Assembly (NCBI GenBank): GCA_905233725.1
Contig: CAJOEM010000002.1
Coordinates: 34,913-98,912, forward strand
Reading direction: 5' to 3'
Length of the DNA stretch: 64,000 nucleotides
From: an uncultured Synergistales bacterium
GTDB lineage: Bacteria > Synergistota > Synergistia > Synergistales > Aminobacteriaceae
Position numbers and translations under genes: made by a program. This document shows positions 43,912-52,566 of this stretch, piece by piece. The notes under the pieces were generated by a model. It worked only from the letters and a program-made list of their open reading frames with translations, did no database searches and was not told the origin of the DNA. Position 1 is the stretch's first letter; each line of letters starts with the position of its first letter.

Positions 43912-44796
43912 TCACTTTGCGATTCCCTTTCTGAACGTGTACTCCCAGCGATCAATCAGCCAAAGCCACTGATCCGGATTATTGCGAATCCAGTTCTCGA
44001 TTTCAGCATTGCACATTTCAAGTGACGCTTGAAAATCCTCGCCAAAATTTCTCCCGTTGGAATCTTTCTCGTCGCTGATAATCTTGTCCATGATAACGTG
44101 ATGAAACGCGCAATTCTTCCCGTCACGCAAATATCTCACCGGCACAACCGGCGAGCCGAATTTTTTATGCAGCTTTACAACCCCGTCCGGCGTACTCGCA
44201 GGTATCCCAAGAAAATTCGTAATCACACCTTCACGTCGTGCGTCCAAATCATGCAAAATCGCAATTATCCCGTTGGATTTCAGCGTCCTGAAAATTTCCC
44301 GCAATGCAGCTCCCTCACTCTTGACCATGCGCATTCTCCCGACTTGGCTGCGTTGTTGCAGAATGAAATCGTTAATTCCACCCGTGTTTTTCTGAGGCGT
44401 GTACAGCGGCGTTATCTCAAATCCTGCGTTAAAAAATGCAGAACCGGCTAATTCCCAGTTATCCATGTGTGAAGCTAGCAAAATTACGCCACGTTTTCGC
44501 GACAATGCCTCTCGCAAAATTTCTGAACCGGAAAATTCTACGTAACGCGACAAATTCGAATCGAGCTTTTTTAGGCGCATAAATTCGATCGCTGACATGC
44601 CGAGATTCTCGAAAGATTTCTTCACGATTGAGCGCGCGTTGGTAATTCCAGTTCCCAGAGATTTCACACAGCGAGACTCAGCTCTGTCAACTTTCTGCCA
44701 CAGAACCAATCGCAAAATCCGTCCCAAAATCCGCCCGAGCATTAACGCAAATCTGTGCGGCAAAATATTAATAAGTGTAATAATTATTCGTATCAT
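43912..44796 (-). CDS. Lysophospholipid/lipid A-type acyltransferase (LpxL/HtrB family)
   Basis: 294-aa membrane-associated acyltransferase. One N-terminal hydrophobic segment, then the HxxxxD/E catalytic motif in LLASHMDNWELAGSAF (~residue 115), ITPLYTPQKN, and the late motif IAILHDLDARREGVITNFLG. It would add a secondary acyl chain to lipid A or a related glycolipid, which implies an outer membrane. Ends with NPDQWLWLIDRWEYT as in LpxL. No strong ribosome binding site was seen. Confidence 0.88.
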   Translation of the reverse strand: MIRIIITLINILPHRFALMLGRILGRILRLVLWQKVDRAESRCVKSLGTGITNARSIVKKSFENLGMSAIEFMRLKKLDSNLSRYVEFSGSEILREALSRKRGVILLASHMDNWELAGSAFFNAGFEITPLYTPQKNTGGINDFILQQRSQVGRMRMVKSEGAALREIFRTLKSNGIIAILHDLDARREGVITNFLGIPASTPDGVVKLHKKFGSPVVPVRYLRDGKNCAFHHVIMDKIISDEKDSNGRNFGEDFQASLEMCNAEIENWIRNNPDQWLWLIDRWEYTFRKGIAK

Positions 44797-44884
44797 GCAA
44801 ATATATTAGCACGTGAAAATTCTCGTGTGTGTTAAAATCGTTGAGTATTTTTGAAAAATTTCGGAGGGAAGTGTAATTTTAGAA

Positions 44885-45175
44885 ATGAAGCTTAGCTCAG
44901 AGGAAGTCAACGAGATAGCCCTTGAATCACGTCTGGTCTTGAGCGATCAGGAACTCGAGAACGCTGTCCGTTATATCAACAATTTTTTAGACATGCTTGA
45001 TCGATTCAAAGAGCTGGATTTGAAAGACGTTGAACCGTTCAGTTTTGCCGAAGCTCTGGAATGTCCGTTGCGCGAAGATGCAGTCAAGCCGTTCGCAAAT
45101 ACCCGGGCAATTCTCGATGAAAGCGCACATGTCGAAAATTCGCTGTTCAAAGTCCCAAGAATCATGGAGGAATAA
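44885..45175 (+). CDS. gatC: Aspartyl/glutamyl-tRNA amidotransferase subunit C
   Basis: 96-aa subunit stabilising GatA in the tRNA-dependent amidotransferase. Pattern: LSSEEVNEIALESRLVLS, then FLDMLDRFKELDLKDVEP and the C-terminal PREDA-like PLREDAVKP. CGGAGGG lies ~16 nt before the ATG, an unusually long spacing, but no nearer in-frame start exists. First gene of gatCAB. Confidence 0.93.
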   Translation: MKLSSEEVNEIALESRLVLSDQELENAVRYINNFLDMLDRFKELDLKDVEPFSFAEALECPLREDAVKPFANTRAILDESAHVENSLFKVPRIMEE

Positions 45176-45177
45176 TC

Positions 45178-46629
45178 ATGGCAGAATTATATGAACTGGA
45201 TTTGTCCTCAGCATCTGAAGGCTTAAAAGCTGGGAAGTTTTCACCCGAGGAATTGTTCGATTCGTGTTGGAAGCGCGCGCAATCTTGCGAGAAAAATATC
45301 AGGGCATTCATAACTGAAACCGAAGATTTTGCACGCGAGCAGCTCAAGAACTCCGGCAAAAGTTCCAGCATATTCGACGGAATCCCGACAGTCTTGAAAG
45401 ATAATTTGTGCACTCAGGGAATCAGAACTACAGCAGCCAGCAAAATTTTGGGAAACTGGAGACCACCGTATGATGCTACAGTCTGGAAATTATTGCGGGA
45501 ATCCGGCGCGATCTTGATGGGAAAAGTCAACATGGACGAGTTCGCGATGGGAAATACTTGCGGAAATTCTGCGTTCGGCGCGACAAGAAATCCTCATGAT
45601 ATTTCGCGAGTTCCGGGTGGAAGTTCCGGCGGAAGTGCGGCGGCGGTTGCTGCGGGGTATGTGCCGTTCTCGCTCGGAAGTGACACTGGCGGATCGATTC
45701 GTCAACCTGCGTCGTATTGCGGAATTTACGGCTTGAAACCTACGTATGGAATGGTCAGTCGTTACGGATTGATCTCGTATGGCTCGTCGCTGGATCAAAT
45801 TGGTCCGTTTGCTCGAACAGTTCGGGATTTGCAACTGGTAATGCAGCTTCTGGCCCAACATGATCCGATGGACTCAAGCAGCTTCCGTGAAAAAAATCCT
45901 GACTTCACGCATAATCCAAACGTGAATCTCAAAGGCAAGCGTGTCGCACTTGTGAAAGAATTCCAGAGCTTCACACTTGACGCACCAATTTCTGACGCAA
46001 TGAAACATGTCGAGAAAATTCTTGAGGACGAAGGCGCAATCATAACCGAAGTTTCGTTGCCGATAATTTCGAAATATGCAGTTGCGTGTTATTACGCGTT
46101 GGCAATGTCCGAGGCTCACACAAATCTTGAGCGTTATGATGGCGTTAGATACGGCTACACAGTTCAGGATGCTAAGGGCATAAAAGAAATGTTCGAGCGG
46201 GTCAGGTCTTACGGATTTGGCAGCGAAGTTAAATCCAGAATTATCGCCGGAACTTGCTTGACAGAACCGTCACGTTGCGAGGAATATTACGTTGCAGCAA
46301 CGAAAGTCCGAACGTTAATTGCGCAGGAATTTGCGCGCGCATTTGAGAATACGGATTTCATTTTGCAGCCCGTCACGCCATCATTGGCTCCAAAAATCGG
46401 GGAAGTTGACGAGGACGAAATGAAAGGTTACGAGACAGATTTGTACACGTTGCCAGTGAATCTTGCGGGATTACCCGGCTTATCATTCTTCACGGGTTAC
46501 GCTGGGAAATTGCCCGTCGGATTGCAGTTAATCGGCGCACGCTGGAGCGATCCGGAATTGTTGAACGCAGGCGTTGTGTTGGAGCGCAGACTTGGCAGCC
46601 CGAAAATTGCAGACGGAGGTGTAGAGTAA
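45178..46629 (+). CDS. gatA: Aspartyl/glutamyl-tRNA amidotransferase subunit A
   Basis: 483-aa amidase producing ammonia for Glu-tRNA(Gln)/Asp-tRNA(Asn) transamidation. Ser-cisSer-Lys triad visible: Lys in PTVLKDNLCTQG, Ser in RVPGGSSGGSAAAVAAG, and Ser in GSDTGGSIRQPASYCG. Also LKPTYGMVSRYGLISYGSSLDQIGP split over the standard GatA core. Starts two bases after gatC and stops directly at the gatB ATG. Confidence 0.97.
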   Translation: MAELYELDLSSASEGLKAGKFSPEELFDSCWKRAQSCEKNIRAFITETEDFAREQLKNSGKSSSIFDGIPTVLKDNLCTQGIRTTAASKILGNWRPPYDATVWKLLRESGAILMGKVNMDEFAMGNTCGNSAFGATRNPHDISRVPGGSSGGSAAAVAAGYVPFSLGSDTGGSIRQPASYCGIYGLKPTYGMVSRYGLISYGSSLDQIGPFARTVRDLQLVMQLLAQHDPMDSSSFREKNPDFTHNPNVNLKGKRVALVKEFQSFTLDAPISDAMKHVEKILEDEGAIITEVSLPIISKYAVACYYALAMSEAHTNLERYDGVRYGYTVQDAKGIKEMFERVRSYGFGSEVKSRIIAGTCLTEPSRCEEYYVAATKVRTLIAQEFARAFENTDFILQPVTPSLAPKIGEVDEDEMKGYETDLYTLPVNLAGLPGLSFFTGYAGKLPVGLQLIGARWSDPELLNAGVVLERRLGSPKIADGGVE

Positions 46630-48096
46630 ATGTCAGAATTAATTTTTACGCCCGTAATTGGCATAGAGATTCACATCAGGTTAAAGACCGACACGAAAAT
46701 ATTCTGTTCATGTTCGACGAATACAGACGTTGAACCGAATACACATGTCTGTCCGGTTTGTATGGGATTGCCCGGCTCGTTGCCTAGATTGAATCATCAG
46801 GTCGTTGAGAAAGGCATGTTGGCAGGACTTGCGTTGAATTGCACAGTTCAGCCGAAATCGCTGTTCTTCAGGAAGTCGTATTTCTACCCGGATTTGCCAA
46901 AGGGACACCAGATTAGCCAGTGTGACTTGCCGATAGTTGCTCAGGGATTTATCGAAGTTCATGACGCGAACGGAAATCTCAAGAAAATCCGCGTGAATCA
47001 CTTGCACTTGGAAGAAGACGTCGGAAGTTTGCATCACAGCGCCTCAGACGGAAGACTTGAAGGAGCTGCAATATCGTTCGTGGATTATAACCGTTCAGGA
47101 ATGCCTTTAGCCGAAATAGTTTCTGAACCGGATGTATCGTCAGCAAAAGAAGCTGTTGAATACGTTACGACTTTGAGACGCAGAGTGATTTATTCCGGAG
47201 CTTCTGACGTTGAACTTGAGAAGGGCATGATGAGATTTGACGCGAATGTCTCGATGAAATGCTCAGATGGCCGCTGGGGTCGCAAAGTTGAAGTCAAGAA
47301 CATGAACTCGTTCCACGCACTCGAACGCGCGATTGAGTACGAGATCAAACGTCAGAAAAAGATCATGCTGTCAGGCGGAGAAATTTTGCAGGAGACACGC
47401 CACTGGAATGACGCAAAAGGTGTTACGACTGCTTCACGCGTGAAAGAGTTTTACAGGAAATTTATCGTTGAGCCGGATTTGCCGCCGTTAATAATTGATC
47501 AGGCTTGGATTGATCGTGTTACGTCGATGATGCCGGAAATGCCCGATGTCAGAGCTAAGCGCTATGTTCAGGATTACAAATTGCCACAGGAAGTTGCGGA
47601 TTTCTTGACAGATGTGAAAGACCTGTCGGATTATTTCGAGGCGTGTGTGAAAGCCGGAGCGAATCCTGTTCGAGCTGCTCACTGGGTCAGAACGGAAGTT
47701 TTGCGCGTCATGAATGAGAAGCAAATCCGTAAAGTTGCAGATTTCGGAATTTCTCCTGAGACGCTAACGAATTTAATCGCGAAAATCGATGGCGGGAAAT
47801 TATCGACGACTCAAGCTAAAGAAGTTTTCGATTACATGTCTGCGAATAATTGCGGAATTGACGAGGCAGTGAAGGCTTGCGGAATTTCTGAAGGCGGCGT
47901 TGCTGGAAACATGCTTGAGGAAATCATCAAGAGTGTGATTGCTGCGAATCCTGACGTACTCGACGAGATCAAATCCGGACGCGACACTAAGGGCAAGAAG
48001 CTGAAATTTTTGCAGGGACTTGTCATGAAGGAAGTCAAAGGTCAAGCTAAGCCACAGGAAGTCTCGCAAACTCTGGAGAAAATCCTGAATGCGTAG
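46630..48096 (+). CDS. gatB: Aspartyl/glutamyl-tRNA amidotransferase subunit B
   Basis: 488-aa kinase/transamidase subunit. Motifs: GIEIHIRLKTDTKIFC, NTHVCPVCMGLPGSLP with two zinc-binding cysteines, KSYFYPDLPKGHQISQ, HLEEDVGSLHH, DYNRSGMPLAEIVSEPD and, at the C-terminus, the YqeY-like tail domain for tRNA binding. Starts immediately after the gatA stop. Presence of GatCAB suggests indirect Gln-tRNA and/or Asn-tRNA synthesis. Confidence 0.97.
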   Translation: MSELIFTPVIGIEIHIRLKTDTKIFCSCSTNTDVEPNTHVCPVCMGLPGSLPRLNHQVVEKGMLAGLALNCTVQPKSLFFRKSYFYPDLPKGHQISQCDLPIVAQGFIEVHDANGNLKKIRVNHLHLEEDVGSLHHSASDGRLEGAAISFVDYNRSGMPLAEIVSEPDVSSAKEAVEYVTTLRRRVIYSGASDVELEKGMMRFDANVSMKCSDGRWGRKVEVKNMNSFHALERAIEYEIKRQKKIMLSGGEILQETRHWNDAKGVTTASRVKEFYRKFIVEPDLPPLIIDQAWIDRVTSMMPEMPDVRAKRYVQDYKLPQEVADFLTDVKDLSDYFEACVKAGANPVRAAHWVRTEVLRVMNEKQIRKVADFGISPETLTNLIAKIDGGKLSTTQAKEVFDYMSANNCGIDEAVKACGISEGGVAGNMLEEIIKSVIAANPDVLDEIKSGRDTKGKKLKFLQGLVMKEVKGQAKPQEVSQTLEKILNA

Positions 48097-48123
48097 TTTG
48101 TGATTTAGAATGATTTAGATTTT

Positions 48124-48169
48124 AGAAAAACTCCCGACTCGCGATTGTTTCGTGAATCGGGAATTTTTT
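48124..48169. terminator. Bidirectional terminator between gatB and the STAS gene
   Basis: TCCCGA..TCGCG pairs with CGTGA..TCGGGA, followed by TTTTTT on the plus side and preceded by an A run that serves the minus strand. It touches the STAS gene stop. Confidence 0.75.
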
Positions 48170-48468
48170 CACACGTCGAGTTCCAGTATTTCATCGAAAC
48201 CCGTTGTCTCGAAAATTTTCCTGACTTCAGGCACGGCGTTTTTCACTGTCATTTTGCCCTGAGTGTTCATGAGTTTCTGAGCCTTAAGCAAAACTCGCAA
48301 GCCCGCAGAAGAAATATATTCGAGCTTTGACATGTCAACCGTAAATTTTTTCACGCCGACTAAGAATCTCTTGAGTTCTTGTTCGAGTGTGTCGGCTGTT
48401 ACGGCGCTGAGTTTTTTGTCGAGAATAACACTTGCCTCAGTTCCGTTATTGGACTTGAAGAATTCCAT
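48169..48468 (-). CDS. STAS-domain protein (anti-sigma factor antagonist family)
   Basis: 99-aa single STAS domain like SpoIIAA/RsbV. Pattern: KLSAVTADTLEQELKRF, VDMSKLEYISSAGLRVLL with the phosphorylatable serine region (SSAG), and a C-terminal VRKIFETTGFDEI. ATG 48468 has GGGAG 8 nt upstream. It lies right after galU. No anti-sigma kinase, phosphatase or sigma factor gene is in the window, so the partner is unknown. Confidence 0.88.
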   Translation of the reverse strand: MEFFKSNNGTEASVILDKKLSAVTADTLEQELKRFLVGVKKFTVDMSKLEYISSAGLRVLLKAQKLMNTQGKMTVKNAVPEVRKIFETTGFDEILELDV

Positions 48469-48473
48469 TATAA

Positions 48474-49352
48474 TCACTCCCCCTCAAAATTTTTCACAGC
48501 GTCAAGAATTACCTGTCTCAAATCCGGGTCTTCAAGAGCAAGTTTCACGTTCGCACCTAGCCAGCCTTTCTGAGTTCCGCAGTCGAATCGCTTGCCTTTG
48601 TATAGAACTCCCCAGACCGGTTCTTGTGAGGCGAGAATTTTCAGAGCGTCCGTTAATTGAATTTCGCCACCGATTCCAGCTTTCTGTTGAGCTAATATCG
48701 GGAAAATTGTCGGTGATAAAATATATCGTCCCATGATCGCAAGATTACTCGGAGCATCTTCGACTTTAGGCTTCTCGACCATGTCTATTATCTTGTGAAC
48801 TCCGGCTTCGACTTCGAATTGACTCACAGCGATTCCGTAGCGATAGACTTCATCGTGAGGGACTTCTTCGAGAGCTATTACACTTCCGCCCATTCTAGCG
48901 TGAACTTTCTTGAGTTGAGCAAGAACTGGATCATCTGGATTTATGAAAACGTCGTCGGGCAATGCAACACAGAAAAATTCGTTTCGACACACAGGCTCGC
49001 AGCATAGCACGGCGTGACCAAGTCCGAGAGGCTCACGTTGACGAATGTATAATATCTCAGCCATGTTTGAGATCTTGAGCATGAGATTATACAGTTCTTC
49101 TTTGCCGCGGGATTTCAGAAGATTTTCAAGTTCGAACGACCTGTCGAAATAATTCTCAATCGAACGTTTAGCGCGACCAGTTATCATGATGATCTCATCG
49201 CAGCCAGATGACAGAGCTTCTTCAACACCGTAGGAAATTATCGGACGATTCACAAGTGGCAGCATTTCCTTCGCAAGTTCCTTGGTTACCGGCAAAAATC
49301 TCGTTCCTAAACCGGCAACTGGGAACAGACATTTCTTAACATCCAAATTCAT
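48474..49352 (-). CDS. galU: UTP--glucose-1-phosphate uridylyltransferase
   Basis: 292-aa nucleotidyltransferase making UDP-glucose. Motifs: CLFPVAGLGTRFLPVTKELAKEMLPLV, written here as FPVAGLGTRFLPVTK plus PLVNRPIISYGVEEA, then GLGHAVLC and VALPDDVF. Start ATG 49352 has GGAG 6 nt upstream and gives MNLDVKKCLFP; an ATG four codons earlier is in frame but lacks spacing. Supplies sugar nucleotides for envelope glycans; Wzm/Wzt lie ~5 kb away. Confidence 0.95.
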   Translation of the reverse strand: MNLDVKKCLFPVAGLGTRFLPVTKELAKEMLPLVNRPIISYGVEEALSSGCDEIIMITGRAKRSIENYFDRSFELENLLKSRGKEELYNLMLKISNMAEILYIRQREPLGLGHAVLCCEPVCRNEFFCVALPDDVFINPDDPVLAQLKKVHARMGGSVIALEEVPHDEVYRYGIAVSQFEVEAGVHKIIDMVEKPKVEDAPSNLAIMGRYILSPTIFPILAQQKAGIGGEIQLTDALKILASQEPVWGVLYKGKRFDCGTQKGWLGANVKLALEDPDLRQVILDAVKNFEGE

Positions 49353-49414
49353 CACACTCTCCATGAAAAAATTTGCTTCAGGTGTACGCGATACGCAATA
49401 AGCTGTTGGCTATA

Positions 49415-49420
49415 ATTATA
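49415..49420 (-). promoter_or_regulatory. Putative -10 element for galU-STAS
   Basis: Minus-strand TATAAT (complement of 49415-49420) ~65 bp before galU, in the gap after argG. The -35 region is weak. Confidence 0.3.
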
Positions 49421-49465
49421 TACTATGAGTGCGGCAACAAACACACGATTAGCTCCTGATGCGCG

Positions 49466-49512
49466 CAAAAAAATATCACCCACGAATCTTTCTCGAGAAT
49501 CATGAGCGATAT
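49466..49512 (-). terminator. Intrinsic terminator after argG
   Basis: Minus-strand ATATCGCTCATGATTC pairs with GATTCGTGGGTGATAT (several G-U pairs, one mismatch), followed by seven T residues. Direction-specific for argG. Confidence 0.7.
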
Positions 49513-49531
49513 TCTTGTTCACGTCACAAAT

Positions 49532-50764
49532 TTACGCTTCGATTGGAATTTCTGCCTCGTCCTGTCTTGGCCAGGTTGATGTCCAAGTGCGAACTGGTAA
49601 TCCCCAAATGTTTATAAAACCGACTGCCGCCGAATGATCGAACGTGTCGCCCTCGGAGTATGTCGCGAGATCGTGCCTGTAAATGCTCTTGGAAGTCTTC
49701 AAGCCTCGAACTGTAACTTGACCTTTGAACAAGCGCATCTTGACAGTGCCGTTCACGTAACGCTGAGTGTCATTCACGAACGCATTTATAGCGTCACGCA
49801 GCGGTGAGAACCAGTAGCCTTCGTAAGTTAATTCAGCGAATCTTGTTTCGAGTTCACGCTTTGATTTCAGGACTTGTTTATCGAGCGTCAGAGTTTCCAT
49901 CGCACGATGAGCAGCAAGCAACGTCGTTGAGCCCGGGCATTCGTAAACTTCGCGCGATTTGAAGCCAACGAGCCTGTCCTCGATCATGTCGATTCGTCCG
50001 ATTCCGTGTTTGCCGGCAATCTGATTGAGCTTCTGGATTAATTCTACGCCGTGCATTCTGTCGCCGTTCAACGCAACTGGAATGCCGTTCTCAAATGTAA
50101 TCTCGATAAATTCCGGCTTATCTGGAGCTTCAATCGGATTCGCTGTCATTTCGTAAGCATCTTCGGGTGGTTCGTTCCAGGGATCTTCGAGAAGACCGCA
50201 CTCAATCGAGCGTCCCCATAAATTATCATCGGTGCTGTACGGTGAACTGACTGTAGCTTTGACTGGGATACCGTGTTTTGCCGCATATTCCATCTCTGCC
50301 TCGCGCGTGAAGTGCCAATCTCGAACCGGTGCAAGAACTTTGATTTTCGGATTCAGTGCCGTTGCGCAGACTTCGATACGAACCTGATCCTGACCTTTGC
50401 CCGTGCAACCGTGAGCAACTGCCACAGCGCCTTCTTTGTTCGCAATATCAACGAGAGTTTTCGCAATTAACGGTCGTGATAAAGCCGAAACTAACGGATA
50501 CGTACCCTGATACATCGCGTTCGCCCTGAGTGATGGGTAAACGTAATTCTCGACGAAAGTTTTTTTCAGGTCGAAGATATACGCTTTGATCGCGCCACTG
50601 TGAAGAGCTTTGGATTTCGCCGCCTGCAAATCAACGTCACGCTGTCCAACGTCCGCAGTCATCGTTATAACGTCATAGCCCTGTTCAGTCAGCCACATAA
50701 CCGCAACTGAAGTATCAAGTCCGCCACTGTAAGCTAATACAGCCTTGCCTTTTTTCTCAGGCAT
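49532..50764 (-). CDS. argG: Argininosuccinate synthase
   Basis: 410-aa enzyme joining citrulline and aspartate in arginine synthesis. The ATP pyrophosphatase loop is KAVLAYSGGLDTSVAVMWL at the N-terminus; later HGCTGKGQDQVRIEV, GRSIECGLLEDPWNEPPED, YECPGSTTLLAAHRAME and the long C-terminal helix. ATG 50764 gives the family N-terminus (MPEKKGKAVLAYSG); AAAGGA lies ~15 nt upstream. No argH or carbamoyltransferase gene is adjacent. Confidence 0.96.
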   Translation of the reverse strand: MPEKKGKAVLAYSGGLDTSVAVMWLTEQGYDVITMTADVGQRDVDLQAAKSKALHSGAIKAYIFDLKKTFVENYVYPSLRANAMYQGTYPLVSALSRPLIAKTLVDIANKEGAVAVAHGCTGKGQDQVRIEVCATALNPKIKVLAPVRDWHFTREAEMEYAAKHGIPVKATVSSPYSTDDNLWGRSIECGLLEDPWNEPPEDAYEMTANPIEAPDKPEFIEITFENGIPVALNGDRMHGVELIQKLNQIAGKHGIGRIDMIEDRLVGFKSREVYECPGSTTLLAAHRAMETLTLDKQVLKSKRELETRFAELTYEGYWFSPLRDAINAFVNDTQRYVNGTVKMRLFKGQVTVRGLKTSKSIYRHDLATYSEGDTFDHSAAVGFINIWGLPVRTWTSTWPRQDEAEIPIEA

Positions 50765-50849
50765 AATGTGTGAATCATTCCTTTCAAAATAATCTGCAAA
50801 AATATATAATAGCATCACTCAGAAAATTATAATTCAGGAAGCGTTAAAC

Positions 50850-51494
50850 ATGCAAAATTCACAAATTCTCGCACATGTAATCACTGAGCCAATCGCGATC
50901 GAAAATCAGAGCCTGAGCATAATCGAGTCACGCATAAATTATTCCGGTCAACGCGAAAATCTGGATATTATCAAACGAGTTATTCACGCAACAGCAGATT
51001 TTGATTTTCTGGAAAATTTGCAATTCACTGAAAACGTAATTTTTAATACACGCGAAATTCTCAGGACAGGAAAAAATCACGTGATCGTCACTGATACAGA
51101 AATGCTCAAATCCGGCATCAACAAGAATATTACACAAAAATTCGGCATCGAGATATTTTGCAACTCGTCAAATCCCGAAGTCAAGCGCGAATCTCAAGAA
51201 CGCAAAATCACTCGCGCAATCGTAAATATCGAACACGCTGCAGAAAAATTTCCAAACGCAATATACGCAATCGGCAACGCTCCAACAGCTCTGATCAGGT
51301 TATGCGAACTCGTTCAGGAAAAGGCTGCAAATCCGGCGTTAATAATCGGCGTTCCAGTCGGCTTCGTGAACGTGATCGAGGCGAAAAATTTTCTCGAAGC
51401 TCTGGAAAATATCCCGAAAATAATTTCTCGCGGCAACAAAGGCGGTTCAACAGTTGCGTGTGCGATTGTGAACGCGATTTTGTACGGGCTGTAA
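50850..51494 (+). CDS. cbiC: Cobalt-precorrin-8 methylmutase
   Basis: 214-aa CbiC/CobH family enzyme moving the C11 methyl to C12 in corrin ring synthesis. Active-site His in IKRVIHATADFDF, then DTEMLKSGIN, AIGNAPTALIRLCEL and GVPVGFVNVIEAK, ending in STVACAIVNAILYG. First of three contiguous anaerobic-type cobalamin genes. No cobalamin riboswitch fits in the short 5' gap shared with argG. Confidence 0.95.
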   Translation: MQNSQILAHVITEPIAIENQSLSIIESRINYSGQRENLDIIKRVIHATADFDFLENLQFTENVIFNTREILRTGKNHVIVTDTEMLKSGINKNITQKFGIEIFCNSSNPEVKRESQERKITRAIVNIEHAAEKFPNAIYAIGNAPTALIRLCELVQEKAANPALIIGVPVGFVNVIEAKNFLEALENIPKIISRGNKGGSTVACAIVNAILYGL

Positions 51495-51495
51495 T

Positions 51496-52554
51496 TTGCG
51501 AGAGGGCGTAACAACTGGAACATGTGCGGCGGCTGCGTCAAAAGCTGCGGCTATGTTTGCGAAATCAGGCGAAATTCCTGCGCGAGTCTGCGTGAAAAAT
51601 CTCGAAGGACGCGAATTTTGCATCGAAGTTTTCAGGATTGGCGATTCTTTCGGAGTCGTGAAAGATTCCGGCGATAATAAAACTCATGACGTTACGCACG
51701 GATTAAAAATTATTTCGACTCTGACATTCACGGGCAAATTCGGCGAGATAATTTTCCAGGCTGGCGAAGGTGTCGGAATTGTGACGCTACCAGGCTTGAA
51801 AATTCCTGTCGGAGAACCTGCGATAAATCCTGTGCCAAGAATCATGATCGCAAACTCGCTTCGAGAAATTTTCCCGTTCGAGCAAATTATCGTGAAGATT
51901 TCCATTCCGAACGGCTCAGAAATTGCAAAACACACGTTCAACGAAAGATTGGGAATTATCGGAGGCTTGTCGATTTTGGGAACGTCTGGAGTTGTGCGTG
52001 CTTGGGACGAAAAAGCCTATCTGGAATCGCTAAAACTTGAACTCAACATGATACACGCACTCGAATATCGCGAAATTTTTATTACATTCGGGAATTTGGG
52101 CGAAAAATCTCTCAGGAAGGCGCGAAATCTGCAATCCCGAAATATCATTCAAGCCGGAAATTACGCCGGGTTCGTGATTGATGAAGCTGCGAAACTGGGC
52201 TTTGCAAAAATAATCCTGGCTGGACACCCGGGTAAACTCTTGAAAATCGCTGCTGGAAATTTCAACACTCACAGCAAAGTCTCGGATTCACGCATCGAAG
52301 TTCTGTGTACACACTTGGCAATTCTGGGAGAAGATTACGAATTAATCCGTGAAATTTACGATTGCAATCTGACGGACGAAGCTTTGAGAATTATCATGCA
52401 AAAACTTAATCGAGAATCATACGCGAAATTCTGGCAGAATATTTCCGAAGCAGTTTGCAGAAAATGCCGCGAACGAGTTAATGTCAATGTGAATAACGTC
52501 GAATTTGCAGCAATATTTCTGAATCATGAAGGGAAAATGTTTGGGAATGAGTGA
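51496..52554 (+). CDS. cbiD: Cobalt-precorrin-5B C1-methyltransferase
   Basis: 352-aa CbiD. The N-terminal signature REGVTTGTCAAAASKAAA comes immediately after a TTG start at 51496; upstream in this frame there is only a TGA 27 bp away and no ATG or GTG, so TTG is the sole option. Later AGEGVGIVTLPGLKIPVGEPAINPVPR is seen in parts, plus EIFITFGNLGEKSLR and ILAGHPGKLLKIAAG. It follows the cbiC stop by one base, suggesting coupled initiation. Marks the oxygen-independent pathway. Confidence 0.94.
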   Translation: MREGVTTGTCAAAASKAAAMFAKSGEIPARVCVKNLEGREFCIEVFRIGDSFGVVKDSGDNKTHDVTHGLKIISTLTFTGKFGEIIFQAGEGVGIVTLPGLKIPVGEPAINPVPRIMIANSLREIFPFEQIIVKISIPNGSEIAKHTFNERLGIIGGLSILGTSGVVRAWDEKAYLESLKLELNMIHALEYREIFITFGNLGEKSLRKARNLQSRNIIQAGNYAGFVIDEAAKLGFAKIILAGHPGKLLKIAAGNFNTHSKVSDSRIEVLCTHLAILGEDYELIREIYDCNLTDEALRIIMQKLNRESYAKFWQNISEAVCRKCRERVNVNVNNVEFAAIFLNHEGKMFGNE

Positions 52555-52566
52555 AAATGAGTAAAC

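Noticed and set aside
50765-50849. Possible cobalamin riboswitch before cbiC
   Set aside because: 85 bp shared with divergent argG is too short and lacks a B12-box-like sequence.
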